Shown piece after piece: positions 1-6,034 of a stretch of 6,035 nucleotides of DNA. The position numbers were made by a program, and so were the translations under genes. Source of the DNA: an uncultured Sphingobium sp. (GTDB lineage: Bacteria; Pseudomonadota; Alphaproteobacteria; Sphingomonadales; Sphingomonadaceae); assembly GCA_946479185.1 (NCBI GenBank), contig CAMLFF010000202.1, forward strand, positions 1-6,035. The letters run 5' to 3'. The notes beneath the pieces are model-generated. The model ran no database searches, had not been told where the DNA came from, and saw only the letters and a list, made by a program, of their open reading frames with translations. Each line of letters opens with the position of its first letter. The first letter of the stretch is position 1.

Positions 1-1
1 G

Positions 2-385
2 CGCTGGGCGGAGATTGTCGGCAAAAAATATGGTGAGCTCACCGCGCCTGAATCGATTCGCTTCCCCGTCGGCCAGCGCTCGGGCGGCACGCTGCAGCTC
101 ACCGTCTCCAGCGGCCATGCGCCGATGGTCCAGCATATCATCCCGGAAATTATCGAGCGGGTGAACCGCTTCTTTGGCTATGAAGCCGTCGCCCGCGTCA
201 GCATGAAGCAGGGCATCGTCACCCCCACCGAGCCGGTCAAGCGCCCGCCGCCAACCCAACTGCGCCCCATCCCGCAGGAGCTGGGCGAGGGTCTGCGCGA
301 AGTGAGCGATCCCGAGTTGCGCGCCGTGCTCGAATCAATGGCGCGCGGCCTTGGCCAGCCCGGCCGCATCGGCAAAATCAGCTAA
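2..385 (+). CDS. DUF721/DciA-family protein, 3' part (5' end outside window)
   Basis: The frame is open from the window edge to TAA at 383-385 and gives 127 residues. The visible part starts RWAEIVG and runs through alternating strands and helices (FPVGQRSGGTLQLTV, then HIIPEIIERVNRFFGYEAVARV). This resembles the KH-like core of DUF721 (DciA) proteins: a W-x-x-IVG start, a strand ending in LxLxV, a helix ending in N-x-x-x-G, and a following strand. After about residue 75 there is a proline-rich linker (KRPPPTQLRPIPQ) and a final helix with the DPELRAVLESMARGL pattern common at the end of alphaproteobacterial members. DciA is known in other bacteria to interact with and help load the DnaB replicative helicase in the cytoplasm; that role here is inferred from family membership. 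The position upstream of DsbA genes and smc matches the order I recall from alphaproteobacteria. The N-terminus and promoter are not in the window. Confidence 0.8.
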   Translation, partial: RWAEIVGKKYGELTAPESIRFPVGQRSGGTLQLTVSSGHAPMVQHIIPEIIERVNRFFGYEAVARVSMKQGIVTPTEPVKRPPPTQLRPIPQELGEGLREVSDPELRAVLESMARGLGQPGRIGKIS

Positions 386-416
386 GCCAACTCCAGCGAA
401 GAAAGCGTTAGAGGCC

Positions 417-1136
417 ATGCCCCACCCCATCCTCACCCGTCTTGCCGCCGCCATGCTCCCGGCGCTTGCCCTTGCCGTCACGCCCGCAACCGCGCAGCAA
501 AACCCCGCCATCCAGGATTGGAGCCGCCACACCGCGCTTGGCCCCAATGGCGCATTCATCGTCGGCAATCCCAAGGCGCCCACCAAGCTGGTGGAATATT
601 TGAGCTACACCTGCTCGCATTGCGCGCATTTTCAGGCGGATTCCATGCCAACGCTCAAGGCGCAATGGGTCAAGCGCGGCCTTGTGAGTGTGGAATATCG
701 CAACTTCGTGCAGGACCCCTTCAATCTGACAGCGGCCCTGCTCGCCCGGTGCGGTGGAACGGCGCGCTTCCTTGGCAATCATGAGACGATCTTTGCCGAC
801 TTCCAGCCCTGGATGGAGCGCGCGCAGGCCTTTGGCGCCAAGCAGAAGGACGCGCCCAAGCCCGCCGACGAAGCCGCGCTATTTACCCGCATTGCGGATG
901 GCACGGGCTTGACTGCTTTACTCGCCAAGCGCGGCCTCACACCTGTCGCCCAGCGCAAATGCCTGGCAGACAAGCAGGCGCTCGCAACGGTTTTGGCGCT
1001 CACCAAGAGCGCGGTGGAGACCAAGGAATTCACCGGCACGCCTTTCTTCCTCATCAACGGAAAGCCGCAGCCAGACGCGCATGATCTGGCCGGTTTGCGC
1101 CCCCTGCTCCCGCCATTGCCGCAAGCAGGCAAGTGA
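417..1136 (+). CDS. Periplasmic DsbA-family thiol-disulfide oxidoreductase (CSHC active site)
   Basis: The protein has 239 residues from ATG 417. I chose this start because it gives a clean Sec signal peptide: a short N-region with Arg8, a hydrophobic LAAAMLPALALAV core, and an ATA|QQ cleavage site after residue 26. It also leaves a 31-base gap after the DUF721 stop, with a purine-rich GAAGAAAG at 398-405. An earlier ATG at 351 would overlap the upstream gene by 35 bases and add a hydrophilic leader that spoils the signal; ATG 453 is a weaker alternative. The mature part is a thioredoxin_4/DsbA-like domain: GNPKAPTKLVEY strand, active site C66-S-H-C69, EYRNFVQDP strand, helical insertion around 110-200, and the cis-proline loop G207-T208-P209 before FFLING. 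Cys112 and Cys182 may form a second, structural disulfide, as described for alphaproteobacterial DsbA1 proteins. It probably oxidises cysteines of exported proteins. The membrane reoxidant (DsbB type) is not in the window. An isomerase or reductase role cannot be excluded. Confidence 0.88.
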   Translation: MPHPILTRLAAAMLPALALAVTPATAQQNPAIQDWSRHTALGPNGAFIVGNPKAPTKLVEYLSYTCSHCAHFQADSMPTLKAQWVKRGLVSVEYRNFVQDPFNLTAALLARCGGTARFLGNHETIFADFQPWMERAQAFGAKQKDAPKPADEAALFTRIADGTGLTALLAKRGLTPVAQRKCLADKQALATVLALTKSAVETKEFTGTPFFLINGKPQPDAHDLAGLRPLLPPLPQAGK

Positions 1137-1190
1137 GCTAGACCCGCTCCCAAGCCCCCTAAACGCCCGCATCACGAGGCCAGACCTGAT

Positions 1191-1928
1191 ATGAAACGCA
1201 CCTTCGCCGCCCCCCTCGCCATCGCTCTATTTGCCCTTGCCGCGTGCGGATCGCAGGAGGCCAGCAACAGCGTCGCCCCCGGCGGCAAAGTGGAAGGCAA
1301 GGCGGCGCCCGCTGGCACGACATGGGCCGAAACCGTCGTCGCAACGCCGGAAGGCGGCATCATGATGGGCAACCCGAATGCGCCGATCAAGCTCATCGAG
1401 TTCGGCTCCTACACTTGCCCGCACTGCGCTGCCTTCGCCGCGGAATCCAGCGAGCCGCTCGAGCGCGATTATATCAACACCGGCAAGGTCAGCTTTGAAT
1501 ATCGCAATTATGTCGCCAACCCGCTGGATATAGCCGTGGCGCTGCTCGCCCGGTGCAGCGGCCCGACGGCCTTCTTCCCGCTCAGCCACCAATTCTTCGC
1601 CAATCAGCATGCGATGATCGAGAAGGTTCAGGCCGCCGGTGAAGCGCCTTATCAATCGGCCATGAGCGCGCCACAGGGCGAGCGCTTTGGCCGCCTCGCG
1701 CAGATGGCAGGGCTGGTCGAGTTCGCCAAGGAGCGCGGCATTCCCGAGGCGAAGGCCACGCAATGCCTCGCGGATATGCAGACTGCCGAGATGATGGCCA
1801 AGGTGGTCGAGCGCGACACGCCGAAATATGAGATCAAGGGCACGCCCAGCATCATCATGAACGGCACCACGCTGGAGGTGACGACTTGGCCCGCTCTGGT
1901 CGAAAAGCTCAAGGAAGCAGGGGTCTGA
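1191..1928 (+). CDS. DsbA-family thiol-disulfide oxidoreductase, predicted lipoprotein (CPHC active site)
   Basis: The protein has 245 residues and ATG 1191 is preceded by ACGAGG at 1174-1179 with an 11-base spacer. The N-terminus MKRTFAAPLAIALFALAAC is a lipoprotein signal with lipobox L16-A-A-C19 and Gly at +2. This predicts lipidation at Cys19 and a membrane-tethered periplasmic enzyme on a linker of about 25 residues rich in Gly, Ala and Ser. The fold matches the gene upstream: GNPNAPIKLIEF, active site C76-P-H-C79 (the same tetrapeptide as E. coli DsbA), EYRNYVANP, a helical domain, then the cis-proline loop G217-T218-P219 and SIIMNG. Cys122 and Cys192 sit in the same contexts (ALLARC, QCLAD) as Cys112 and Cys182 of the neighbour. 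It is a tandem paralogue, 54 bases downstream, and probably cotranscribed. The expected role is oxidative folding of envelope proteins; substrates and the in vivo direction of electron flow are unknown. Confidence 0.9.
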   Translation: MKRTFAAPLAIALFALAACGSQEASNSVAPGGKVEGKAAPAGTTWAETVVATPEGGIMMGNPNAPIKLIEFGSYTCPHCAAFAAESSEPLERDYINTGKVSFEYRNYVANPLDIAVALLARCSGPTAFFPLSHQFFANQHAMIEKVQAAGEAPYQSAMSAPQGERFGRLAQMAGLVEFAKERGIPEAKATQCLADMQTAEMMAKVVERDTPKYEIKGTPSIIMNGTTLEVTTWPALVEKLKEAGV

Positions 1929-1967
1929 TTGATCGTCTGGGGGGACAAGTCTTTCGTAACTGATAGC

Positions 1968-1989
1968 GGCGCCGGTTCTGCCCGGCGCC
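1968..1989 (+). repeat. GC-rich stem-loop between the second DsbA gene and smc
   Basis: The perfect inverted repeat GGCGCCGG (1968-1975) / CCGGCGCC (1982-1989) gives an 8-bp all-G/C stem with a six-base TTCTGC loop, and lies 23 bases before the smc ATG. No T-tract follows on the + strand (AACCCCGG), so it is not a standard intrinsic terminator. It could protect the 3' end of the DsbA message, attenuate read-through into smc, or affect access to the weak smc translation start. The structure is visible; the role is inference. Confidence 0.6.
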
Positions 1990-2012
1990 AACCCCGGCAC
2001 GCGGCCTGATCC

Positions 2013-5000
2013 ATGCAGATCCGCCGCCTCAAGCTGACCGGCTTCAAAAGCTTCGTCGAGCCAACCGAATTGCGCATCGAGCCGGGGCTGACCGGCATTG
2101 TCGGCCCCAATGGCTGCGGCAAATCCAATCTGCTCGAGGCGATCCGCTGGGTGATGGGCGAATCCAGCCCCAAATCCATGCGCGGCGGCGGCATGGATGA
2201 TGTGATCTTTGCTGGCACTGCCACCCGCGCACCCCGTGATTTTGCCGAAGTCGGGCTCTTTGCGACCGTCTCAGCAGACGCCTCCATCCCTGCGCTTGAT
2301 GTCGGGCCGGATGGCGAGCTGGAAGTCATGCGCCGCATCGAGCGGGGCGCGGGCAGCGCCTATCGCGCCAACGGGAGGGACGTGCGCGCGCGCGACGTGT
2401 CGCTCATCTTCGCCGATGCTGCGACCGGGCCACACAGCCCGGCGCTCGTCAGCCAGGGCAAGATCGCCGCCGTCATCGCCGCCAAGCCCGCCGAGCGCCG
2501 CGCCATGCTGGAGGAAGCGGCAGGCATTGCCGGGCTGCATGTGCGCCGCAAGGATGCCGAGCAGAAGCTGCGGGCCAGCGCCGCCAATCTCGCGCGCCTC
2601 GATGACATATTGGGCGAGATGGACACGCGCGCCGCAGCCCTGCGCCGTCAGGCCCGCGCCGCCGAGCGCTACACGGAGCTGAGCGAAAAGATCGTGCTGG
2701 CGGAAGGCCGCGCGCTCTTCGCCCGCCACCGCGAGGCCGCCGCCGAGGCGGACCGCGCCGCAAAGGATGCCGAGAGCGCCGAGGCCGCCGTGCGCACTGC
2801 ACAAGAGGCGCAATTGGGCGCCGCCGCCCATGCGCAGGCCGCCATCGAAGCACTCGCCAAGGCCCGCTCCGCCGCTGGCAATGCGCGCGATGCGGCGACC
2901 GAAGCGCGCTTCAGCGTCGAGCGCATGACCGCCGAGCGCGATGGCCTCATCCGCCGCATTGCCGAGCTGGAGGGTCAGCTCGGCCGCATCACGCAGGATC
3001 AGGCGCGCGAGGGCGCGCTGGCTGCCGATGCCGCCAACGCGATCGAGACGCTGCAAGCCGAGGATGCCGCGCTCGCCACCCGCATCCGCGAGGGCAAGGC
3101 CGCGCTCCCCGCCTTCACCACCCGCCTTGCCGATGCCGAGCGCGCCAGCCGCGATGCCGAGGTTGCGCTGGCGCAGGCCATGGCGCGCCTCGCCAGCGAG
3201 CAAGCCGAGCGCCGCGTGGCCGAGGCAGGGCTTGCATCGGCGCGGCAGAAGCTTGCCCGCGCAACTGCCGATGTCGAACGCGTCTCAGCGGCCATCGCTG
3301 CGCTGGCCGACCCCGCCCCGCTCGCCGCCCGTCAGGCCGCTGCCGAGCAAGCCCGAACGGATGCGGCAACCGCGCGCGCTCAGGCCGACGCGCAGATTGC
3401 CGCCGCAGCCCAAGCGCGTGAAGTGCAGACCGAGGCCGTCGCCGAACATCAACGCACCCTCGCAGCCGCCCGCGCCACCGCCGCCGCGCTGGAGAGCGAA
3501 GCGCGCGCCCTCGCCAAGGGGCTGGAATCGCATGGCAGCGGGAATCGCGCCATTGACCGCCTCACCGTCGACCCCGGCTATGAACATGCCCTCGCCGCCG
3601 CGCTGGGCGATGATCTGCAAGCCAGCCTCGGCGCAGAGGCCGGGACGCGCTGGGCCGGCGCGCAAATCATGGAGGCCGACCCCCCCCTCCCCAACGGCTG
3701 CAACGCGCTCGCCACCCATGTGCAAGCCCCAGCCGCGCTCGCCCGCCGCCTCGCCCAAGTCGCCGTCGCGCCACTTGATGAGGGCCAGCCCCTCCATGTC
3801 GGCCAGCGCCTCGTCACGCTGGATGGCCAGATGCGCCGCTGGGATGGTTTTATCGCGCGGGAAGGTGGCAGCGCCGCCGCCGAGCGCCTCATCCGCCTCA
3901 ATCGCCTGACCGCCATCGACAAGGAACGCCCCGCTCTCCTCGCCGCCGTGAGCACCGCCGAAACCGCCCTCGCCACCGCCGAGGCCGCCCTGCGCGATGC
4001 CAGCACGCAGGAGCGCACCGCGCGCCAGTCCGCCAGCGCCGCCGATGAAGCAATGCGCAATGCCGATCGCACGCTGGGCGAAGTCGCCACCTTGCTCGAA
4101 CGCCTCGCCGGGCAACGCGCCGATCTTGATCGCCGCGCCAGCGAAGCCGCCGCCGATCTCGCCACCGCGCAACAGGACGTGACCACCGCGCAAGCCACCT
4201 GCGACACCCTTCCCGCTGGCGATGAAAGCGCAGCCCAAGTCGATCTGCTCAAAAATGGCGCCGCGCGCTGCCGCGCCGAGATCGGCCAAGTCCAGACCGA
4301 GCGCGCGATGATCGAGCGGGCCGTCGGCGCCGATGAAGAGCGCGCCAAGGCCATCCGCAGCGATATTGCAGGATGGAAGGCCCGCGCTGGCGATGCCGTG
4401 CGCCGCGTCACGGAGATGAAAGCGCGCACGGAATCGCTCACGGCCGACCTTGCAGCGCTGCAAAACCAGCCCGAAACTCTCGCCGCCGATCTGGATGCGC
4501 TCGCCCGCACCGCGCAGGAAAACCAGTCCCGCGCCGATGAAAGCCGCGCCGCCGAGGCCGCCGCCGAAACCGCGCTCTCCCTCGCCGAAAAAACCCTCGC
4601 CACCGCAAACGAGGCGCTCTCCTCCGCCCGCGAATCCCGCGCCGGTGCGCTCGCCCGCGCAGAGCATGCCATCGCCCGCCGCAAGGAGATCGGCCAGGCC
4701 TGTGGCGAGCGCTTCGGCTGCCCCGCGCCCGTGCTCCCCTCCAGGCTCGGCTTTGCGGGCGATGATGTGGGCGCGGCAGGCACCGAACAGGCGCTCTATG
4801 AAAAGCTGATGCTGGATCGCGAGCGTCTCGGCCCCGTCAATCTCGTCGCCGCCACCGAGCTTGCCGAACTGGAGGACACGCAGTCACGCAGCCGCGCCGA
4901 AAGCGAGGAACTGACCACCGCGATCAACCAGCTGCGCGGCTCCATCGGCCATCTCAATCGCGAGGGGCGCGCGCGGCTGCTCGCGGCGTTCGAGGCAGTC

Positions 5001-5453
5001 AACGGCCATTTCCAACGCCTGTTCAGCACGCTCTTTCAGGGCGGGCAGGCGCATCTGGAGCTGGTGGAAAGCGATGATCCACTCGAGGCGGGTCTCGAAA
5101 TCATGGCCCAGCCCCCCGGCAAACGCCTCACCACGCTCACGCTCTTGTCGGGCGGCGAGCAGGCGCTTACCGCCGTCGCGCTCATCTTCGGCCTGTTCCT
5201 CACCAACCCCGCCCCCATCTGCGTGCTCGATGAAGTCGACGCCCCGCTCGACGATGCCAATATCGAGCGCTTCTGCAGCCTGCTCGACCGCATGGTGCAG
5301 GACACCGCAACCCGCTACCTCATCGTCACGCACAATGCCGTGACGATGAGCCGCATGCACCGCCTGTTTGGCGTGACCATGATCGAGCAGGGCGTGAGCC
5401 GGCTGGTGTCGGTGGATTTGCAGGCGGCTGAGGAATTGCTGGCGGCGGAGTAG
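2013..5453 (+). CDS. smc: Chromosome segregation/condensation ATPase SMC
   Basis: This is a full-length SMC of 1146 residues, close to the usual bacterial length of about 1150-1190. The start MQIRRLKLTGFKSF is the family's canonical N-terminus, so ATG 2013 is secure although no good Shine-Dalgarno precedes it. The N-terminal head has Walker A GPNGCGKS (31-38), the Q-loop SQGKI (Q148) and the EEAAGI motif (167-172). An Ala/Glu/Arg-rich coiled-coil arm spans about 180-500, and the hinge about 507-625 ends in RWDG (609-612). The return arm spans about 630-930. The C-terminal head holds LGPVNLVA (939-946), signature LSGGEQ (1045-1050), Walker B ICVLD (1069-1073) with catalytic Glu1074, D-loop LDD (1079-1081) and His1107 of the H-loop. 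As a dimer with the kleisin ScpA and ScpB (not in this window), SMC organises DNA and aligns chromosome arms from the origin in the cytoplasm. No frameshift or missing key residue is seen. Strong GC and Ala codon bias produces many long antisense shadow frames. Confidence 0.98.
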   Translation: MQIRRLKLTGFKSFVEPTELRIEPGLTGIVGPNGCGKSNLLEAIRWVMGESSPKSMRGGGMDDVIFAGTATRAPRDFAEVGLFATVSADASIPALDVGPDGELEVMRRIERGAGSAYRANGRDVRARDVSLIFADAATGPHSPALVSQGKIAAVIAAKPAERRAMLEEAAGIAGLHVRRKDAEQKLRASAANLARLDDILGEMDTRAAALRRQARAAERYTELSEKIVLAEGRALFARHREAAAEADRAAKDAESAEAAVRTAQEAQLGAAAHAQAAIEALAKARSAAGNARDAATEARFSVERMTAERDGLIRRIAELEGQLGRITQDQAREGALAADAANAIETLQAEDAALATRIREGKAALPAFTTRLADAERASRDAEVALAQAMARLASEQAERRVAEAGLASARQKLARATADVERVSAAIAALADPAPLAARQAAAEQARTDAATARAQADAQIAAAAQAREVQTEAVAEHQRTLAAARATAAALESEARALAKGLESHGSGNRAIDRLTVDPGYEHALAAALGDDLQASLGAEAGTRWAGAQIMEADPPLPNGCNALATHVQAPAALARRLAQVAVAPLDEGQPLHVGQRLVTLDGQMRRWDGFIAREGGSAAAERLIRLNRLTAIDKERPALLAAVSTAETALATAEAALRDASTQERTARQSASAADEAMRNADRTLGEVATLLERLAGQRADLDRRASEAAADLATAQQDVTTAQATCDTLPAGDESAAQVDLLKNGAARCRAEIGQVQTERAMIERAVGADEERAKAIRSDIAGWKARAGDAVRRVTEMKARTESLTADLAALQNQPETLAADLDALARTAQENQSRADESRAAEAAAETALSLAEKTLATANEALSSARESRAGALARAEHAIARRKEIGQACGERFGCPAPVLPSRLGFAGDDVGAAGTEQALYEKLMLDRERLGPVNLVAATELAELEDTQSRSRAESEELTTAINQLRGSIGHLNREGRARLLAAFEAVNGHFQRLFSTLFQGGQAHLELVESDDPLEAGLEIMAQPPGKRLTTLTLLSGGEQALTAVALIFGLFLTNPAPICVLDEVDAPLDDANIERFCSLLDRMVQDTATRYLIVTHNAVTMSRMHRLFGVTMIEQGVSRLVSVDLQAAEELLAAE

Positions 5454-5507
5454 GGGACAGCGGCAGCTATTCAGAATTTTGGAAGCGAACTGTTGGGACA
5501 CGGCGCC

Positions 5508-5521
5508 ATTGCGAATGCAAT
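5508..5521 (+). repeat. Short inverted repeat over the -35 region of the 5562 gene
   Basis: The perfect arms ATTGC (5508-5512) and GCAAT (5517-5521) flank a GAAT spacer. The repeat covers the proposed -35 hexamer at 5509-5514, which is where an operator for a dimeric regulator would sit. A 5-bp arm can arise by chance, and the regulator, if any, is unknown. Confidence 0.3.
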
Positions 5522-5537
5522 CGCCTGCTTTTAAAAT
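5509..5537 (+). promoter_or_regulatory. Candidate sigma70-type promoter for the small membrane protein gene
   Basis: The -35-like TTGCGA (5509-5514) and -10-like TAAAAT (5532-5537) are separated by exactly 17 bases, matching the consensus at 4 and 5 of 6 positions. Transcription would begin near 5544, leaving a very short leader that contains the Shine-Dalgarno sequence. It lies in the 108-base gap after smc, where base composition changes, and would give the downstream gene its own expression. Read-through from smc remains possible because no clear terminator follows smc. Confidence 0.45.
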
Positions 5538-5544
5538 GTTACCC

Positions 5545-5551
5545 AAAGAGG
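5545..5551 (+). promoter_or_regulatory. Shine-Dalgarno site for the 5562 gene
   Basis: AAAGAGG lies 10 bases before ATG 5562. It is the clearest ribosome-binding sequence in the window and supports this start for a gene of unknown function. Confidence 0.6.
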
Positions 5552-5561
5552 CCACGCAATA

Positions 5562-5900
5562 ATGTTGCTGACTATAGCCATTGCTTTCAGTTTACTGCTG
5601 TGTTGGTTTGCTGTTCGCGCCAATGCACGGTTCGCGAACGAAAAACGTCTCCCAATGCAGTGGTGGCTCAACGGTGAAGTCACTTGGTATGCGCCACGTC
5701 ACGTCGCATTGACATTTATCCCTGCGTTAGCAAACTGCGTGCTGGCATTTTACATCGTTCTGACGTTCACCTCGAAGCCACGGCCCGGCGATGAACATTT
5801 GGTGCTCCCTATATTGATCCTTCTGGGGGCAACGTTCGTCGCAGTGCAATTACTTCACCTCTTCCTTGTGGAGAGAACCCTACGTCGGAATGGTAGCTAA
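5562..5900 (+). CDS. Small three-helix membrane protein of unknown function
   Basis: The protein has 112 residues and I do not recognise its family with confidence. Three hydrophobic segments are visible, at about residues 2-19, 48-69 and 80-103. The first loop carries R19, R23, K28, R29 and R46 and the tail carries R105, R108 and R109, so by the positive-inside rule the N-terminus faces the periplasm and both the first loop and the C-terminus face the cytoplasm. The first loop holds LPMQWWLNGEVTWYAPR (30-46), whose P-x-x-W-x-x-x-G pattern loosely recalls the motif of DUF1648-type membrane proteins; that link is tentative. No catalytic residues or lipobox are seen. Start support is good: AAAGAGG at 10 bases and a promoter-like sequence just upstream. 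GC is about 52% in 5581-5640, well below smc, so it may have been acquired or be under different constraint. Nothing shows a functional link to smc. Confidence 0.72.
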   Translation: MLLTIAIAFSLLLCWFAVRANARFANEKRLPMQWWLNGEVTWYAPRHVALTFIPALANCVLAFYIVLTFTSKPRPGDEHLVLPILILLGATFVAVQLLHLFLVERTLRRNGS

Positions 5901-6034
5901 CCACTCCTGTCGCGCTTAAATGTGATGAGCGCCGCCTTGGAAGCTGCCTTTCCAAACCTGACGACATTCCAAATCTTACTCCCCTCCTCTTTAGGGGATC
6001 GTTGCGTAATCGCGTTTTTAAGGTTTGAGCGGGA
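5897..6034 (-). CDS. Possible C-terminal end of a minus-strand gene entering from the right edge
   Basis: On the minus strand a frame is open from the window edge to TAG (complement of 5897-5899), giving 45 residues that end FGKAASKAALITFKRDRSG. The product is hydrophilic and Lys/Arg-rich with a plausible amphipathic helix. Its stop would overlap the stop of the 5562 gene by 4 bases in a convergent arrangement, which is common in compact genomes. Third-position GC is 26 of 45 by hand count, slightly above the local average. The support is weak: an open frame this long arises by chance fairly often, no family is recognised, and the opposite strand also has a frame open to the edge (from ATG 5925). 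At most one is likely to be real. Confidence 0.3.
   Translation of the reverse strand, partial: SRSNLKNAITQRSPKEEGSKIWNVVRFGKAASKAALITFKRDRSG
5980..5998. repeat. Short hairpin TCCCCT/AGGGGA downstream of the membrane protein gene
   Basis: The 6-bp perfect arms at 5980-5985 and 5993-5998 enclose a seven-base loop. Neither strand has a T-tract directly after the stem. On the + strand the first T run (6015-6019) comes 17 bases later, behind a separate 3-4 bp stem. It may contribute to termination of the 5562 transcript or be chance. Confidence 0.25.

Noticed and set aside
351..416. Upstream ATG for the first DsbA gene, adding 22 residues
   Set aside because: It would overlap the DUF721 gene by 35 bases and place a charged, hydrophilic leader in front of an otherwise standard signal peptide starting at ATG 417.
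1929..1966. Promoter for smc in the gap after the second DsbA gene (TTGATC with TAACTG or TGATAG)
   Set aside because: The hexamers match poorly or at unsuitable spacing; chance is a sufficient explanation without transcript-start data.
1227..2000. Antisense frame of 257 codons over the second DsbA gene
   Set aside because: It covers a gene with clear active-site and lipoprotein motifs on the + strand and shows no motif of its own.
2700..3500. Repeated GCC/GAG-rich DNA in smc as a possible tandem repeat
   Set aside because: There is no fixed period. It reflects Ala, Glu and Arg codons of the coiled-coil arm under strong GC bias.
2941..3909. Plus-strand frame of 322 codons overlapping smc in another frame
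   Set aside because: The product is Pro/Arg/Ser/Ala-rich low complexity, typical of a frame-shifted reading of Ala-rich coiled-coil codons. The smc frame is complete with all motifs.
3285..4667. Antisense frame of 460 codons inside smc (and a 401-codon one at 3578-4783)
   Set aside because: They are shadows of a GC-rich coiled-coil gene: low-complexity Gly/Ala or Ser/Arg products with no recognisable motif, lying wholly within an intact smc.
5454..5561. Intrinsic terminator directly after smc
   Set aside because: No stable stem followed by a T run is present. The only dyad (5508-5521) is 5 bp long and fits better with the promoter region. The TTTT at 5529-5532 has no stem next to it.
6003..6019. 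Terminator-like short stem followed by TTTTT near the right edge
   Set aside because: The stem is only 3-4 bp (GCG/CGC with a possible wobble pair) and too weak to call a terminator; the T run may lie inside a coding frame.
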